This document shows positions 1 to 6,133 of a DNA stretch of 6,253 nt, piece after piece; the stretch's first letter is position 1, and the number at the start of each line of letters is the position of its first letter. The translations under genes and the position numbers were made by a program. The notes beneath the pieces are model-generated. The model did no database searches. It had not been told where the DNA came from and saw only the letters and a list, made by a program, of their open reading frames with translations. This DNA is from an uncultured Blautia sp. (GTDB taxonomy: Bacteria > Bacillota > Clostridia > Lachnospirales > Lachnospiraceae), in contig CAKRYE010000088.1 of the NCBI GenBank assembly GCA_934426285.1, forward strand, positions 1 to 6,253, in the 5' to 3' direction.

Positions 1-110
1 ATGATAAATCCGCAGTAATCAGGTTTTGCCTCATTTACATAGGTAATGTCTTCCGGGCGTTTCAGACCACAGATTTTGATTTTGGTTCTTTGCTGTTGTT
101 CTCTGGTCAT
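1..110 (-). CDS. trpF: Phosphoribosylanthranilate isomerase, 5' part only (cut by window edge)
   Basis: Only the first 36 codons are present; the gene runs off the window start. The product should isomerise N-(5-phosphoribosyl)anthranilate to the CdRP substrate of TrpC, in the cytoplasm. What is seen: after a basic lead (MTREQQQRT) comes KIKICGLKRPEDI, the first beta strand of the TrpF barrel. C14 corresponds to the catalytic cysteine of the KICG motif. A second stretch, NEAKPDYCGFI (residues 26-36), matches the second strand, where TrpF proteins usually carry a D-x-x-GF motif. The ATG at 110-108 has a strong GGGAGGA ribosome binding site at 123-117, six bases upstream. It lies 30 bases after the trpC stop and is co-oriented, so it is almost certainly in the same operon. 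The call rests on the short N-terminus plus context, which together are convincing. Confidence 0.93.
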   Translation of the reverse strand, partial: MTREQQQRTKIKICGLKRPEDITYVNEAKPDYCGFI

Positions 111-140
111 GTTCTATCCTCCCAGATAATATTTAATCTC

Positions 141-941
141 TCAGCGTAGCGGGCTGCCATTTAGGCTTTCCAGTGCTGCTTTCTTGTCCGGGCTTCGCAT
201 CAGTGTTTCCCCGATCAGCACCGCATCCACTTTATTCTCATAAAGAAGCCTGATATCCTCCGGGGTGCGGATTCCGCTCTCGGAAACAAAAACCACATTG
301 TCCGGTGCCATTTTTCTCAGGCGGATGCTGTTGTTCATATCTACCTGAAAGGTTCTCAGATCCCGGTTATTGACTCCCACGATCTCTGCCCCAAGATTTA
401 AAGCTCTGTCCACTTCGTACTCATCATGTGCTTCTACCAGTGCATCCAGTCCCAGCTCTTTTGCAAGCTGTCTGTATGCTCTTAATTCTCCGTCATCCAG
501 GATGGCGCAGATAAGCAATACTGCGGAAGCACCAAGGGATTTCGCCTGATAGATCATATATTCATCTACTGTAAAATCCTTGCGGAGTACAGGTATCTGT
601 ACGGTGGCTGCAATTTCTCTCAGATACTGGTCTGCTCCCTGAAAATAAAAAGGTTCTGTAAGGCAGGAGATTGCACTTGCGCCTGCCTGTTCGTATTCCT
701 TTGCAATTGCCAGATATGGAAAATCCGGTGCGATCAGTCCCTTTGAGGGGGAGGCTTTCTTTACCTCGCAGATATAGGACATACCCTCTTTTTGTAATGC
801 CTGGAGAAATGTGATTTTCTGCCCTGCATTTTTATTTACTTCCTGAATCCGGTTCTCCAGCTCCGAAACAGAAATACAGGACTTTTCTTTTGCAATTCTT
901 TCTCTTGTTCTGGCTGCTATTTCTTCTAATATATTCTTCAT
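141..941 (-). CDS. trpC: Indole-3-glycerol phosphate synthase
   Basis: A cytoplasmic (beta/alpha)8-barrel enzyme that decarboxylates and closes CdRP to indole-3-glycerol phosphate, the TrpA substrate. It is 266 residues, the usual length for a monofunctional TrpC with no fused TrpF. Visible motifs in order: CEVKKASPSKG at 58-68 with catalytic-type E59 and K61; LRKDF at 119-123 with K121; the ALVEAH segment with E170; GVNNRDL at 189-195 with N191; VSESG at 219-223 with E221 and S222; and IGE near 243-245 for phosphate binding. The residue roles are assigned by family correspondence. The start ATG is 2 bases after the trpD stop. The upstream sequence is A-rich and has only a weak, distant AGAAGAGA, so translation probably depends on coupling to trpD. 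There is no sign of truncation or frameshift. Confidence 0.97.
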   Translation of the reverse strand: MKNILEEIAARTRERIAKEKSCISVSELENRIQEVNKNAGQKITFLQALQKEGMSYICEVKKASPSKGLIAPDFPYLAIAKEYEQAGASAISCLTEPFYFQGADQYLREIAATVQIPVLRKDFTVDEYMIYQAKSLGASAVLLICAILDDGELRAYRQLAKELGLDALVEAHDEYEVDRALNLGAEIVGVNNRDLRTFQVDMNNSIRLRKMAPDNVVFVSESGIRTPEDIRLLYENKVDAVLIGETLMRSPDKKAALESLNGSPLR

Positions 942-943
942 TT

Positions 944-1954
944 TTATTTATTTGTCTCTTCTACAAATTCTTCCAGTTTCTTCAGTGCTGCACCGCTGTC
1001 GATGAGGGATTCTGCCAGCTTCACTCCTTCTTCTACAGAAGCGGATTTTCCTGCGATATAGAGTGCTGCACCTGCATTTAAACATACTGCCTGACGCTTC
1101 GGACCTTTTTCCTCACCCTTCAGGATTGCTTTTGTGATCTCTGCGTTTTCTGCAGGTGTACCACCTGTCAGGGCACCCTTCTCACATCTCTCATATCCAA
1201 ACTGTTCCGGTGTGATCTCATAGGAGGTAAATTTGCCATCCCTGATCTCACATACAGAAGTAGGTGCGCACATGGAAATCTCATCCAGACTGTCCTGTCC
1301 ATAAACAACCATTCCTCTGTTAACACCCAGATTTGCCATAACCTGTGCCAGCGGCTCCACCAGTGACTGATCGTAAACTCCCATCAGTTCCATGTTTGCC
1401 CCTGCCGGATTGCTTAACGGTCCAAGAATATTAAATACAGTACGGATTCCAAGCTCTTTACGGATCGGTGCCACATATTTCATTGCAATGTGATAATTCT
1501 GTGCAAACAGGAAGCAGATATTGATCTTTTTCAGAATCTCTGCACTGCGTTCCGGCGTCAGTGTAATCTTCACTCCCAGTGCTTCCAGAACGTCTGCTGC
1601 ACCGGATTTTGAGGAAGCTGCTCTGTTTCCATGTTTTGCAACCGGAACACCGCCTGCTGCGATCACCAGAGAAGAAGTGGTGGAAATATTGAAGGAGTTG
1701 GAACCGTCTCCGCCGGTACCCACGATTTCAAGCACATCCAGGTTGTGGAGAAGTTTGATACAGTGGGCTCTCATTCCTGCTGCGGAAGCTGTGATCTCAT
1801 CAATTGTCTCTCCTTTTAAAGATAATGCAGTAAGATAAGCAGACATCTGTACAGGTGTTGCCTGACCGCTCATAATCTCGTCCATTACAGCTTCTGCTTC
1901 CGCATAAGCTAAATCCTGTTTCTTTGATAATTTAATAATGGCTTCCTTAATCAT
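944..1954 (-). CDS. trpD: Anthranilate phosphoribosyltransferase
   Basis: Transfers 5-phosphoribose from PRPP to anthranilate, the second committed step of tryptophan synthesis. It is 336 residues, typical for a stand-alone TrpD of the class III phosphoribosyltransferase fold. An alpha-helical N-terminal domain (about residues 1-70) precedes the PRPP-binding glycine loop GTGGD at 79-83. KHGNR follows at 107-111, then [12 protein letters not shown] near 116-127. [14 protein letters not shown] at 171-184 holds the conserved arginine (R171) of the anthranilate-binding region. The metal-binding pair D224-E225 sits in DSLDEIS. It starts with an ATG inside the end of trpG (8-base overlap in another frame), with a good TGGAGGT ribosome binding site at 1969-1963. 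It has its own glutamine-amidotransferase partner gene upstream rather than a TrpG-TrpD fusion, as in most Firmicutes. All key residues are present. Confidence 0.97.
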   Translation of the reverse strand: MIKEAIIKLSKKQDLAYAEAEAVMDEIMSGQATPVQMSAYLTALSLKGETIDEITASAAGMRAHCIKLLHNLDVLEIVGTGGDGSNSFNISTTSSLVIAAGGVPVAKHGNRAASSKSGAADVLEALGVKITLTPERSAEILKKINICFLFAQNYHIAMKYVAPIRKELGIRTVFNILGPLSNPAGANMELMGVYDQSLVEPLAQVMANLGVNRGMVVYGQDSLDEISMCAPTSVCEIRDGKFTSYEITPEQFGYERCEKGALTGGTPAENAEITKAILKGEEKGPKRQAVCLNAGAALYIAGKSASVEEGVKLAESLIDSGAALKKLEEFVEETNK

Positions 1955-2525
1955 TTCTCACTACCTCCATAAAATTCTCTATCATCACTCTGCCGTCCGG
2001 TGTCATTACAGATTCAGGATGAAACTGTACTCCAAACACAGGATATTTCGTATGTTCCACTGCCATGACCTCTCCGTCCTCTGACTCTGCTGTCACCTTA
2101 AGTTCTGCAGGCAGGGTATCCTTTAACGCTGCCAGTGAATGATATCTGGCTGCTGCAAAGGTATCCGGCAGGCCCTTGAAAAGCTGGCTTTCTCCTGTTT
2201 TATACATCAGCTTTTTCTTTCCATGCATCAGCTCTTTTGCATAGGAGACTGTTCCTCCAAAGGCTTCGCAGATGGACTGATGTCCCAGGCACACACCCAG
2301 AATGGGGATTTTTCCTGCAAATTCTTTAATAACCGGGATACAGATACCTGCATCCTCCGGCCGTCCCGGACCAGGAGATAAAATGATGGCTTCCGGTTTC
2401 ATCTCTGCGATTTCTTCCAGTGTACACTCATCGTTTCTCACTACTTTGATATCCGGTTCCACTGCGCCGATGAGCTGATATAAGTTATAGGAAAAGCTGT
2501 CATAATTATCGATCAGTAATATCAT
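1947..2525 (-). CDS. trpG: Anthranilate synthase component II, glutamine amidotransferase
   Basis: Class I glutamine amidotransferase that hydrolyses glutamine and channels ammonia to TrpE. It is 192 residues, the normal length for an unfused TrpG/PabA. It begins [14 protein letters not shown], the family's hallmark N-terminus. The oxyanion-region motif [12 protein letters not shown] is at 49-60. The nucleophile elbow LGVCLGHQ has C79, and the FHPES motif has H169 and E171, completing the Cys-His-Glu triad. ATG at 2525 overlaps the trpE stop (ATGA), and AGGAGGGA at 2538-2531 is well placed inside the end of trpE. Its position between trpE and trpD indicates tryptophan synthesis. Because TrpG and PabA are nearly indistinguishable by sequence, it might also serve aminodeoxychorismate synthase, as the shared (amphibolic) protein does in Bacillus; this is an inference. 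Confidence 0.97.
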   Translation of the reverse strand: MILLIDNYDSFSYNLYQLIGAVEPDIKVVRNDECTLEEIAEMKPEAIILSPGPGRPEDAGICIPVIKEFAGKIPILGVCLGHQSICEAFGGTVSYAKELMHGKKKLMYKTGESQLFKGLPDTFAAARYHSLAALKDTLPAELKVTAESEDGEVMAVEHTKYPVFGVQFHPESVMTPDGRVMIENFMEVVRND

Positions 2526-4009
2526 TCTAATCCCTCCTGTGCCTGTTCAATTGCCTGTACCACAGCTCTTGCCTTGTTGCAGCATTCCTGGAATTCCTTT
2601 TCCGGTACACTGTCTGCCACAATTCCGGCACCGGAGCGGATACAGATTTCTCCGTTTTTCTTGTAAACCAGACGGATGGCAATACAGGTATCCAGGTTTC
2701 CTGCAAAATCCAGATATCCGATAGCTCCTCCGTAAATTCCTCTCTTGCTCTGTTCCAGTTCCTCGATAATCTGGCAGGCTCTGAATTTCGGTGCTCCGGA
2801 AAGGGTTCCTGCCGGAAGGATTGCGTCTACAGCATCCACAGCGTCTTTATCATCCCGGATGGTTCCTGTTACTGTGGAGCCCAGATGCATTACATGAGAA
2901 AAACGTTCCACACAGAGGTATTTCTCCACTTTTACGGTACCGATCTTGCTGATCTTTCCGATATCATTTCTTCCCAGGTCTACCAGCATGTTATGTTCTG
3001 CCAGCTCTTTCTCATCTTTCAGAAGTCCCTCTTCAAGGGCTTTATCCTCTTCTCTTGTCTTTCCTCTTGGTCTGGTTCCTGCCAGAGGGAAGGTACTTAA
3101 GGTGCCGTTTTCCAGCTTCGCAAGTGTTTCGGGAGAAGCGCCTGCCAGTTCAATATCATCACTGGAAAAGTAGAACATATACGGAGATGGATTGGTTGCA
3201 CGGAGGACACGATAGGTATCAAACAAGCTTCCGGCAGCTTTTGCACGCATGGGATTGGAAAGTACTACCTGGAAAATATCTCCTTCCTTGATATAGTGTT
3301 TCGCTTTTTCCACCATATCTGCATATTTTTCTTTGGGAAACTTGGGCTGGATTTCGGACTGGAGCTTTAGTGGCTCAAATTCCATGTGTTCTCCATTTCG
3401 AATGAGTTCTGCCATTTCATCCAGTTTCTTTACTGCTGCTTCATAGGAGACTTCCAGGTCATCTGTCATTACTCCGGTAATCAGAAGAACTTTCTGTTTA
3501 AAGTGGTCAAATACGATAACCTGATCAAAAAGCATTAAGTCCATATCCCGGAAATCCTGCTGTTCCTTATCTTCAAGCTTTAATTTCGGTTCACTGTATT
3601 TAATGTAGTCGTAAGAAAAATATCCTACCAGGCCGCCTGTGAAAGGAGGCATATTTTCCATAACAGGAGTTTTGTATTCCCGGATGATCTCACGGAGGGT
3701 ATCGCCGGGATGTGTAACCTGCTTTATGGTTTCTTCTGTCTTTCCCTGTTCATCTGTTTTACGGATCTTCAGGGTACCGTCTGTACAGGTAATTTCCATG
3801 GATGGTTCATATCCCAGGAAAGAATATCTGCCCCATACCTCTGTCTGGCTGGCGCTTTCCAGCAGATAGCAGTGACGGCTGGCTTTTCGCAGGGTGCGCA
3901 TTACTTCTACCGGCGTGTATCTGTCTGCGTAAAGTTCTCTGCACAAAGGAATACGGCGATATTCTTTTCTCTGTGCAAACTGTCTGATGTTTTCTAATGT
4001 TGGATACAT
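2522..4009 (-). CDS. trpE: Anthranilate synthase component I
   Basis: Converts chorismate plus TrpG-delivered ammonia to anthranilate, the first and feedback-controlled step of tryptophan synthesis. I choose the ATG at 4009 (495 residues, MYPTLENIRQF...). It has an ideal AGGAGGTG seven bases upstream. The in-frame ATG at 4039 would add ten residues encoded just past the terminator U-tract, with no ribosome binding site. In 495-residue numbering, the N-terminal domain carries LLES at 49-52 and the catalytic domain carries NPSPYMF at 273-279; both are tryptophan feedback elements in characterised TrpE, suggesting the enzyme is inhibited by tryptophan. PLAGTRPRG at 308-316 has alanine where PabB-type enzymes usually have lysine. 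GTLSGAPK at 401-408 and GAGIVADSVPEKE from 470 complete the chorismate-binding fold. It is the first gene of the operon and overlaps trpG by 4 bases. Confidence 0.97.
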   Translation of the reverse strand: MYPTLENIRQFAQRKEYRRIPLCRELYADRYTPVEVMRTLRKASRHCYLLESASQTEVWGRYSFLGYEPSMEITCTDGTLKIRKTDEQGKTEETIKQVTHPGDTLREIIREYKTPVMENMPPFTGGLVGYFSYDYIKYSEPKLKLEDKEQQDFRDMDLMLFDQVIVFDHFKQKVLLITGVMTDDLEVSYEAAVKKLDEMAELIRNGEHMEFEPLKLQSEIQPKFPKEKYADMVEKAKHYIKEGDIFQVVLSNPMRAKAAGSLFDTYRVLRATNPSPYMFYFSSDDIELAGASPETLAKLENGTLSTFPLAGTRPRGKTREEDKALEEGLLKDEKELAEHNMLVDLGRNDIGKISKIGTVKVEKYLCVERFSHVMHLGSTVTGTIRDDKDAVDAVDAILPAGTLSGAPKFRACQIIEELEQSKRGIYGGAIGYLDFAGNLDTCIAIRLVYKKNGEICIRSGAGIVADSVPEKEFQECCNKARAVVQAIEQAQEGLE

Positions 4010-4014
4010 GGGAA

Positions 4015-4022
4015 CACCTCCT
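4015..4022 (-). promoter_or_regulatory. trpE ribosome binding site (fixes the trpE start)
   Basis: AGGAGGTG on the minus strand. Seven bases separate AGGAGG from the ATG at 4009. It is the only good Shine-Dalgarno sequence in the region, and it rules against the in-frame ATG at 4039. Confidence 0.92.
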
Positions 4023-4047
4023 GTGGTTGATTTGACCATCTGTCAGG

Positions 4048-4100
4048 AAAAATAAAAAAGCCCGTCCCTGACAGATTTGTACTATCTGTCAAGGACGAGC
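4048..4100 (-). terminator. T-box intrinsic terminator in the trp leader
   Basis: On the minus strand, 4100-4084 pairs with 4076-4060 over 17 bases. Two of these pairs are G-U wobbles and there are no mismatches. A 7-base loop (4083-4077) closes the hairpin. It is followed by a U-tract, TTTTTTATTTTT (4059-4048). The 5' arm shares bases 4100-4091 with the 3' strand of the antiterminator, so the two structures exclude each other. The terminator should form when tRNA-Trp is charged and stop transcription before trpE. It probably also ends transcripts arriving from the permease upstream. Confidence 0.95.
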
Positions 4101-4340
4101 GTATATACTTCACCCGCGGTGCCACCTTGATTTACGGTTTGATCCGTACTCTTTGCGAAATACCTTCATATTTCCGGCAACTTACGTATGCCCTACGTCA
4201 CAGGATACTCAGCCAGCTCTATGAACTCCGGCTTTTCACTGTGCCCTCAGCGGCCCATTTGGCAATCTGCATTTCCACCCGGCTCTCACCTGCCCGGATT
4301 CTCTGTGCGCGCATAACTGCTTTGACTTCCGCTTCATCAG
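4091..4340 (-). promoter_or_regulatory. Tryptophan-specific T-box leader (tRNA-Trp sensing)
   Basis: The signature AAGGTGGCACCGCGG (about 4128-4114) is the T-box. In the antiterminator, AAGG pairs with CCTT at 4094-4091, leaving the 7-base bulge TGGCACC, and GCG pairs with CGT at 4097-4095. The bulge's UGGC pairs with a tRNA end GCCA, matching the G73 of bacterial tRNA-Trp. Stem I is closed by AGCGG (4333-4329) with CCGCT (4253-4249). Above it is an internal loop whose 3' strand CAAATGGG contains the specifier codon UGG (4257-4255), next to a helix of 4320-4311 with 4270-4262. A distal CCGG/CCGG stem has an AGGTGAGAG loop (4297-4279). A Stem IIA/B pseudoknot is seen: ACGTA/TACGT at 4198-4184, with loop GGCA pairing to TGCC at 4179-4176. 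Stem III is GAAATA/TATTTC at 4174-4157. Together these give confident Trp specificity. Structures were folded by eye. Confidence 0.95.
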
Positions 4341-4364
4341 TTTAGTCTGTTAAATTTTGTTTAC

Positions 4365-4393
4365 ACTTTACCACTGTGAAGACGGTTTGTCAA
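4365..4393 (-). promoter_or_regulatory. Promoter of the trp operon
   Basis: A consensus -35 box TTGACA (4393-4388), exactly 17 bases of spacer, and a -10 box TAAAGT (4370-4365, 4 of 6 matches to TATAAT). Transcription would start near 4358, about 20 bases before Stem I of the T-box. The preceding bases (about 4398-4413) are almost pure A/T and could act as an UP element. The promoter lies within 30 bases of the permease stop codon. No operator-like palindrome overlaps it, consistent with control by the downstream T-box. Confidence 0.88.
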
Positions 4394-4419
4394 TCCCTAA
4401 TTTTAAATATTAACTTGTT

Positions 4420-5832
4420 TTATTTCGCCTGTGCTTCTGCCTCTTTTGGCAATACAATATTCAGAATAATAGCGATCAATGCTGCCGGTACGATTCCGGA
4501 ACCGCCAAAGATCAGGCTTATAGAAGACGGAAGCTGTGCCAGCACTGCAGAGTTAGAACCAATTCCATATCCCAGACCCAGAGCTACAGAAACAATCGTT
4601 ACGTTTCTCGGGGTTACCGGCCACTTGGTAATCAGCTGAATACCGCTGACTACAATGGATGAGAACATCATAACTGCAGCTCCGCCCAGTACACTCTGAG
4701 GCATAATGGAAATTACCGCTGCAAGCTTTGGAAACAGTCCGCAGGCAATAAGGAAAATACCTCCGGTTGCAATGGAAAATCTGTTCACAACCTTGTTCAT
4801 GGCAATCAGGCCTACATTCTGGCTAAAGGATGTGTTTGGAAGGACACCAAATAAGGATGCCAGGGAAGATCCCAGACCATCACACATAACGCCGCCTGAA
4901 AGCTCCTTGTCAGTAGCTTCTCTGCCCAGGCCGCCCTCAGTAATACCTGAAATATCTCCTACAGTCTCCACTGCTGTTACAATAAACATAATACATACAG
5001 GAACGATAGCTCTTGGGTCAAATACCCATTTTACAGGCATCAGCTTCGGAATTGCAAACCAGGAAGCCTGCGCAACTTTATCCCAGTTCAGAACCCAGGA
5101 TTTGGTTGCTTCTACCGTTGCACCTGCATCATCTACATAAGTAAAGGTAGTAGGCAGGATCAGTGCCATAATGCTTACCAGAATATATCCTACGATAATA
5201 CCGATCAGTATAGATGAAAAACTGGTAAATCCCTTTGTTCCATGCTTCAGGGCAATGATCACGATCAAAACCACCAGACCTACAAAAAGATTCTCCATAG
5301 AGCCATAATCATGGGCAGAGCTTCCGCCTCCAAAAGAATTGATTCCAACAGCAATCAGTGAAAGACCGATGGACAAAACCACGGTGCCTGTAACTACTGA
5401 CGGGAAAAATTTTCTCAATGGTTTCAGAAAGCTTCCCAGTATGGTTTCAAACAGACCGCCGATAAAGCAGGCTGCCATAATTGCCCCATATCCGCCGATG
5501 CTGTTGCCCATTACTGCCGATACGCTCTGACATACGCCGATAAATCCGGAGCTGGTTCCCATTACGATAGGGAGCTTACCGCCGATCGGCCCAATCGTAA
5601 AAATCTGTACCAGAGTTACAATTCCAGCAATCAGCATGGCATTCTGTAAAAGTGCCACCTGAAGTGCTCCACCAGCCTCAATCCCACAGGCTCCTGTGAT
5701 GATCAGCAAAGGTGTAAGGTTACCAACAAACATTGCCAGTACGTGCTGCAGACCAAGGGGAATCGCAATTTTCAGCGGAGGTCTTCCATCAAGGTCATAA
5801 GGTGTTGCCGTTTTTTTCTCTTGTGTTTCCAT
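4420..5832 (-). CDS. NCS2-family nucleobase permease, xanthine/urate type
   Basis: Integral membrane proton symporter of the nucleobase-ascorbate transporter (NCS2) family, which takes up purines or uracil. It is 470 residues from the ATG at 5832, chosen because GAGAGGA lies seven bases upstream. A GTG at 5895 would add 21 polar residues with no ribosome binding site and an implausible lead. There are about 14 hydrophobic segments and no signal peptide. Family positions seen: H30 in GLQHVLAMF (TM1), E289 in AVETVGD (TM8), D318 in CDGLGS (TM9), and Q338-N339 at the start of the signature motif QNVGLIAMNK. A glutamine there is typical of xanthine/urate carriers, whereas uracil carriers have glutamate. 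N346 stands where the motif normally has threonine. The substrate (xanthine, urate or guanine) is not settled by sequence, so no symbol is given. It has its own promoter and attenuated leader, and no terminator before the trp promoter. Confidence 0.93.
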   Translation of the reverse strand: METQEKKTATPYDLDGRPPLKIAIPLGLQHVLAMFVGNLTPLLIITGACGIEAGGALQVALLQNAMLIAGIVTLVQIFTIGPIGGKLPIVMGTSSGFIGVCQSVSAVMGNSIGGYGAIMAACFIGGLFETILGSFLKPLRKFFPSVVTGTVVLSIGLSLIAVGINSFGGGSSAHDYGSMENLFVGLVVLIVIIALKHGTKGFTSFSSILIGIIVGYILVSIMALILPTTFTYVDDAGATVEATKSWVLNWDKVAQASWFAIPKLMPVKWVFDPRAIVPVCIMFIVTAVETVGDISGITEGGLGREATDKELSGGVMCDGLGSSLASLFGVLPNTSFSQNVGLIAMNKVVNRFSIATGGIFLIACGLFPKLAAVISIMPQSVLGGAAVMMFSSIVVSGIQLITKWPVTPRNVTIVSVALGLGYGIGSNSAVLAQLPSSISLIFGGSGIVPAALIAIILNIVLPKEAEAQAK

Positions 5833-5838
5833 TCCTTT

Positions 5839-5846
5839 TCCTCTCT
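5839..5846 (-). promoter_or_regulatory. Permease ribosome binding site (fixes the start at 5832)
   Basis: AGAGAGGA on the minus strand. Its GAGG core ends seven bases before the ATG at 5832. It supports the 470-residue start over the upstream in-frame GTG at 5895. Confidence 0.8.
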
Positions 5847-5890
5847 TTCGCAACTGTGCACCAATCTCCGGTACACAATGCAGATTTTTC

Positions 5891-5917
5891 GTCACAGTTC
5901 ACTAGGTGACCTGTAAC
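5891..5917 (-). promoter_or_regulatory. Imperfect palindrome / hairpin in the permease leader
   Basis: GTTACAGGTCAC (5917-5906) faces GTGAACTGTGAC (5902-5891) across a 3-base centre CTA. Twelve positions pair, with one G-U wobble and one G-A mismatch; the inner TCAC-CTA-GTGA is perfect. No U-tract follows, so it is not a terminator. It could be an RNA hairpin or a DNA operator for a dimeric regulator. Its 5' arm contains TTACAG, which can instead pair with CTGTAA at 5933-5928, so two alternative hairpins compete for the same bases. Function is unknown. Confidence 0.55.
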
Positions 5918-5947
5918 ATTTTATGAAATTACAGCGTTCACAACAGG

Positions 5948-5979
5948 AAAAAAGACAGCTATCCTGTAGAATAACCGTC
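5948..5979 (-). terminator. Intrinsic terminator (attenuator) inside the permease leader
   Basis: GACGGTTATTC (5979-5969) pairs with GGATAGCTGTC (5964-5954) across a 4-base loop TACA. All 11 positions pair, three as G-U wobbles. Six consecutive U (5953-5948) follow. It lies about 60-90 bases after the predicted transcription start and about 115 before the permease ATG, the geometry of transcription attenuation. Upstream bases 6023-6012 (AGAAT and AAC with a 4-base bulge) could pair with GTTATTCT at 5975-5968 as an antiterminator; that pairing is short and tentative. No recognisable aptamer of a known class precedes it. Confidence 0.75.
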
Positions 5980-6046
5980 CTGTAGTTTTCACACCTCTGC
6001 TGGCATATCCTGTTATGTATTCTCTGCAATCCTTTAATTCTTTATC

Positions 6047-6075
6047 AGTATACCGTATCTGTCCTTATCTGACAA
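6047..6075 (-). promoter_or_regulatory. Promoter of the permease gene
   Basis: TTGTCA (6075-6070, 5 of 6 to the -35 consensus), a 17-base spacer, and TATACT (6052-6047, 5 of 6 to the -10 consensus). The predicted start is near 6040, giving an untranslated leader of about 200 bases. It lies downstream of the tRNA terminator, so the permease is transcribed separately from the tRNA. Confidence 0.82.
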
Positions 6076-6133
6076 TACAGCAATTTATTAAAAATCATTA
6101 TAAAGATCAATAAGCAGTGGATGGACTTTGCAC

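Noticed and set aside
2522..4009. Aminodeoxychorismate synthase (PabB) as an alternative to TrpE.
   Set aside because: The PLAGTRPRG motif has alanine where PabB-type enzymes usually have lysine, the LLES and NPSPYMF feedback elements are present, and the gene heads a trp operon behind a Trp T-box.
4010..4039. Upstream in-frame ATG for trpE at 4039 (ten extra residues).
   Set aside because: No ribosome binding site, and it starts within ten bases of the terminator U-tract. The ATG at 4009 has an ideal AGGAGGTG.
4219..4314. A 31-codon reading frame in the trp leader containing one TGG codon, resembling a Trp leader peptide.
   Set aside because: It has no ribosome binding site at a useful distance, only one Trp codon, and coincides with the T-box Stem I and Stem II structures; the TGG is the tRNA specifier. 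The T-box explains the sequence fully.
4706..5140. Long plus-strand open frame opposite the permease, and similar plus-strand frames opposite the trp genes.
   Set aside because: These are shadows of strong minus-strand genes: no ribosome binding sites, no recognisable domains, no plus-strand promoters.
5833..5895. Upstream GTG start for the permease at 5895 (21 extra residues).
   Set aside because: No Shine-Dalgarno sequence before it; it falls inside the leader palindrome, and the extra residues are polar and unlike an NCS2 N-terminus.
5989..6006. Five-codon frame (MPAEV) in the permease leader as a possible leader peptide.
   Set aside because: The only nearby AGGA is two bases from the ATG, too close to work, and the peptide has no run of regulatory codons.
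5954..6046. Known leader RNAs for nucleobase permeases: purine riboswitch, PyrR-binding loop, preQ1 riboswitch.
   Set aside because: The conserved junction and loop sequences of these classes are not present. A GCAGAGAAT stretch near 6027 resembles a PyrR loop only at scattered positions.
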